This document shows, in pieces, positions 62,552-64,000 of a DNA stretch of 64,000 nucleotides. The notes under the pieces are model-generated. The model did no database searches. It saw nothing but the letters and a program-made list of their open reading frames with translations, and had not been told where the DNA came from. This DNA is from Actinomycetes bacterium (GTDB lineage Bacteria > Actinomycetota > Acidimicrobiia > Acidimicrobiales > Acidimicrobiaceae): positions 1 through 64,000 of the forward strand of contig JAJZLS010000008.1 in the NCBI GenBank assembly GCA_021803345.1, written 5' to 3'. Position 1 is the first letter of the stretch; each line of letters begins with the position of its first letter. Made by a program: the position numbers and the translations under genes.

Positions 62552-64000
62552 CTAATTCAATGAATCTAGCGCATCCGATAAGGTAGTTGGTATCGATATC
62601 GGTTCAAGACAAGCAAATCCTTTGCATAGATAAGCAAGGCCTTCATTTCTTGCTTGCCAGAGTGGCGAATCGAAGGCTTGACCATGTGCCAGCACTGAAT
62701 TTGGAAGCCATTTTCCTCTTATGGTGTCCAGCAATGCGCTGTTTTGTCCAGGGATGACAATTTCAGCCGCATCTGAAGTCAAAACTGGCATGGTCAGAAG
62801 TAGGACTGGAAATGCATTGGGGTATTTGAGCAGCATTTCTCCTACATTTGCGATGATCTTTTCAGCACACCTTCGGAAAGAGTAATCATCAGTGAGCTTC
62901 CAAAGCCTTGAGAGAGCCAGGGCGCCAATAGAATTTGCACTTGGAATTGCTGAGTCGAAATAATCTTTAGTACGCACAACCAGGTGTTCCTGGTCTTCTC
63001 CCGTGGTGAATAATCCGCCTTCAGAATGGTCTTCAAATAGGCGAATAAGTTCCTGGGCCCATGTCTTTGCCTTTAAAATGTATTCAGCTTTTCCAGATGC
63101 TTCACCCAGTCTGGTGTAAGCATTGACAAGCTGTCCATAATCGGCTGCAAAGGCGGGCTGGAATGACTTGCCTTGATGCCATATCCGCATCCATCTACCT
63201 TCTATTAATAGGTTGTTTTCCAAGAACCGCAGAAGGGACTCTGCCTTTTCAATCCATTCGTTATTGTTGAACATAAACCCGAGTTGGGCGAGAGTGGCAA
63301 TGAAAATCGAATTCCACTCCAATATCACTTTGTCATCCAGTCCGGGAGGTATTCTAAGGTATCGAGCCTCTAAAAGTTTGTTTAGCAGTGGCCTCAATTC
63401 TGAGGGAACCTCGGTCGGTATCGTATCCGGAATATGAAGAATATTAGTACCTTCGAAATTTCCTGTTTTCGTAATGCCGTATCTCTCGATAATCTTGCCA
63501 GCGTCTTTACCAAGAAGATTTTCTACTTCTGAAAGCTGGAATGTGTAGTACTTGCCTTCTATTCCTTCGGAATCGGCGTCTTGACTTGAGAAGACGCCTT
63601 CATCTGGTTTGTGTAGGTCCCTGAGGACGTAATTAATGGTTTCGGTGGCAACCGACCTGAAGTGGTTAAATCGCGTTAAAGTCCATGCAACTCCGTACAC
63701 CTTTGCTAACTGAGCCTGATCATAAAGCATCTTTTCAAAGTGTGGAACTTGCCACCTTGAATCAACCGTGTATCTTGCAAATCCACCCCCCAGATGATCG
63801 TAGATACCACCTCTGCTCATAGCCTCTAAGGTCTTCAGAACTGCGGCAATAATTTCCGTCGAACCGGTATTTAGTTGATGAGCCAGGAGGAGTTCCAAGA
63901 CCATGGGCTGTGGGAACTTTGGGGCAGAGTCAAATCCTCCGTGGACCTCGTCAAAGGTGTCCAGGGTGCGCGAAACCGCTAATTCCCGCAGTTTCCCCCG
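62552..64000 (-). CDS. YyaL/DUF255 thioredoxin-domain family protein (N-terminus outside window)
   Basis: The visible 482 residues are the C-terminal (alpha/alpha)6 barrel of the YyaL/spermatogenesis-associated-20 family. Key blocks are FDEVHGGFDSAPKFPQPM, GGIYDHLGGGFARYTVDSRWQVPHFEKMLYD, SSQDADSEGIEGKYYTF and VNYAD-like repeats later. The frame is open to the right edge; the thioredoxin-like domain (about 170 residues) is missing only because the window ends. Function of the family is poorly known, with a link to carbohydrate epimerase-like folds. Confidence 0.9.
   Translation of the reverse strand, partial: RGKLRELAVSRTLDTFDEVHGGFDSAPKFPQPMVLELLLAHQLNTGSTEIIAAVLKTLEAMSRGGIYDHLGGGFARYTVDSRWQVPHFEKMLYDQAQLAKVYGVAWTLTRFNHFRSVATETINYVLRDLHKPDEGVFSSQDADSEGIEGKYYTFQLSEVENLLGKDAGKIIERYGITKTGNFEGTNILHIPDTIPTEVPSELRPLLNKLLEARYLRIPPGLDDKVILEWNSIFIATLAQLGFMFNNNEWIEKAESLLRFLENNLLIEGRWMRIWHQGKSFQPAFAADYGQLVNAYTRLGEASGKAEYILKAKTWAQELIRLFEDHSEGGLFTTGEDQEHLVVRTKDYFDSAIPSANSIGALALSRLWKLTDDYSFRRCAEKIIANVGEMLLKYPNAFPVLLLTMPVLTSDAAEIVIPGQNSALLDTIRGKWLPNSVLAHGQAFDSPLWQARNEGLAYLCKGFACLEPISIPTTLSDALDSLN

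Noticed and set aside
1..64000. CRISPR arrays, prophage, rRNA or a defence island.
   Set aside because: No regularly spaced repeats, phage genes, rRNA or recognised defence genes were found; the content is mostly core chromosome.

Overview
This window looks like chromosomal DNA of an actinobacterium with moderate G+C. The evidence is the gene order (mraZ-rsmH-ftsL-ftsI-murE-mraY-murD-ftsW-murG-murC-murB-ftsQ-ftsZ-pgeF-yggS-sepF-yggT-divIVA-ileS-dksA-like-lspA-rluD-...-dnaE), the lexA / small membrane protein / nrdR arrangement, a bacterial proteasome activator (Bpa), DUF3040 and DUF1707 proteins, and an acidic FtsZ tail ending LPAFLR. The modest G+C, the many TTG/GTG starts and the unusual details suggest Acidimicrobiia rather than Streptomyces or Mycobacterium; that placement is inference. 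No rRNA, tRNA or CRISPR array could be supported.

Layout. 1-1080: scarred transposon DNA, with a 3'-truncated tnpB and an IS200/IS605-type terminal repeat. 1083-4115: succinylase-branch lysine/DAP genes dapC-dapD-dapE. 4119-5843: lexA, diverging across two SOS boxes from a 93-residue single-pass membrane protein, followed by nrdR. 5879-11976: housekeeping and hypothetical genes (SRPBCC, inositol monophosphatase, PIG-L deacetylase, DUF3040, ROK kinase, HNH endonuclease, lipoate ligase-like), a likely decayed stretch, and a second copy of the transposon end. 12083-30440: a large division and cell wall (dcw) cluster headed by four MraZ boxes; murF is absent from its usual place, and a transposon-like hairpin lies between murB and ftsQ. 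30548-35940: ileS, dksA-like, lspA, rluD. 35986-39995: a group 2 sigma factor diverging from a secreted LolA-like protein and a two-gene ABC exporter. 40071-43287: an Rrf2 regulator and a GNAT/acyl-CoA-synthetase fusion. 43389-50688: phosphodiesterase, Bpa, rpiB, hydrolase, amidase, oxidoreductase, tautomerase and a degenerate MftF-like protein. 50907-54518: dnaE. 55360-59982: a molybdate/tungstate uptake locus with its own regulator and a fused permease-ATPase. 60021-64000: GntR regulator, DUF1707 protein, a hypothetical protein and the start-truncated YyaL family gene.

How it fits together. The dap genes supply meso-diaminopimelate, which MurE (with a DNPR motif) adds to peptidoglycan precursor; MraY, MurG and FtsW/FtsI then build septal wall guided by FtsZ, SepF, FtsQ/L and DivIVA. 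The SOS pair probably couples DNA damage to a division block. The points most worth following are the lexA-linked small membrane protein, the MftF-like protein without visible glycosyltransferase catalytic motifs, the acetyltransferase fusion whose ATP-grasp domain has lost its ATP-binding half, the missing murF, and the scattered IS200/IS605-type ends.
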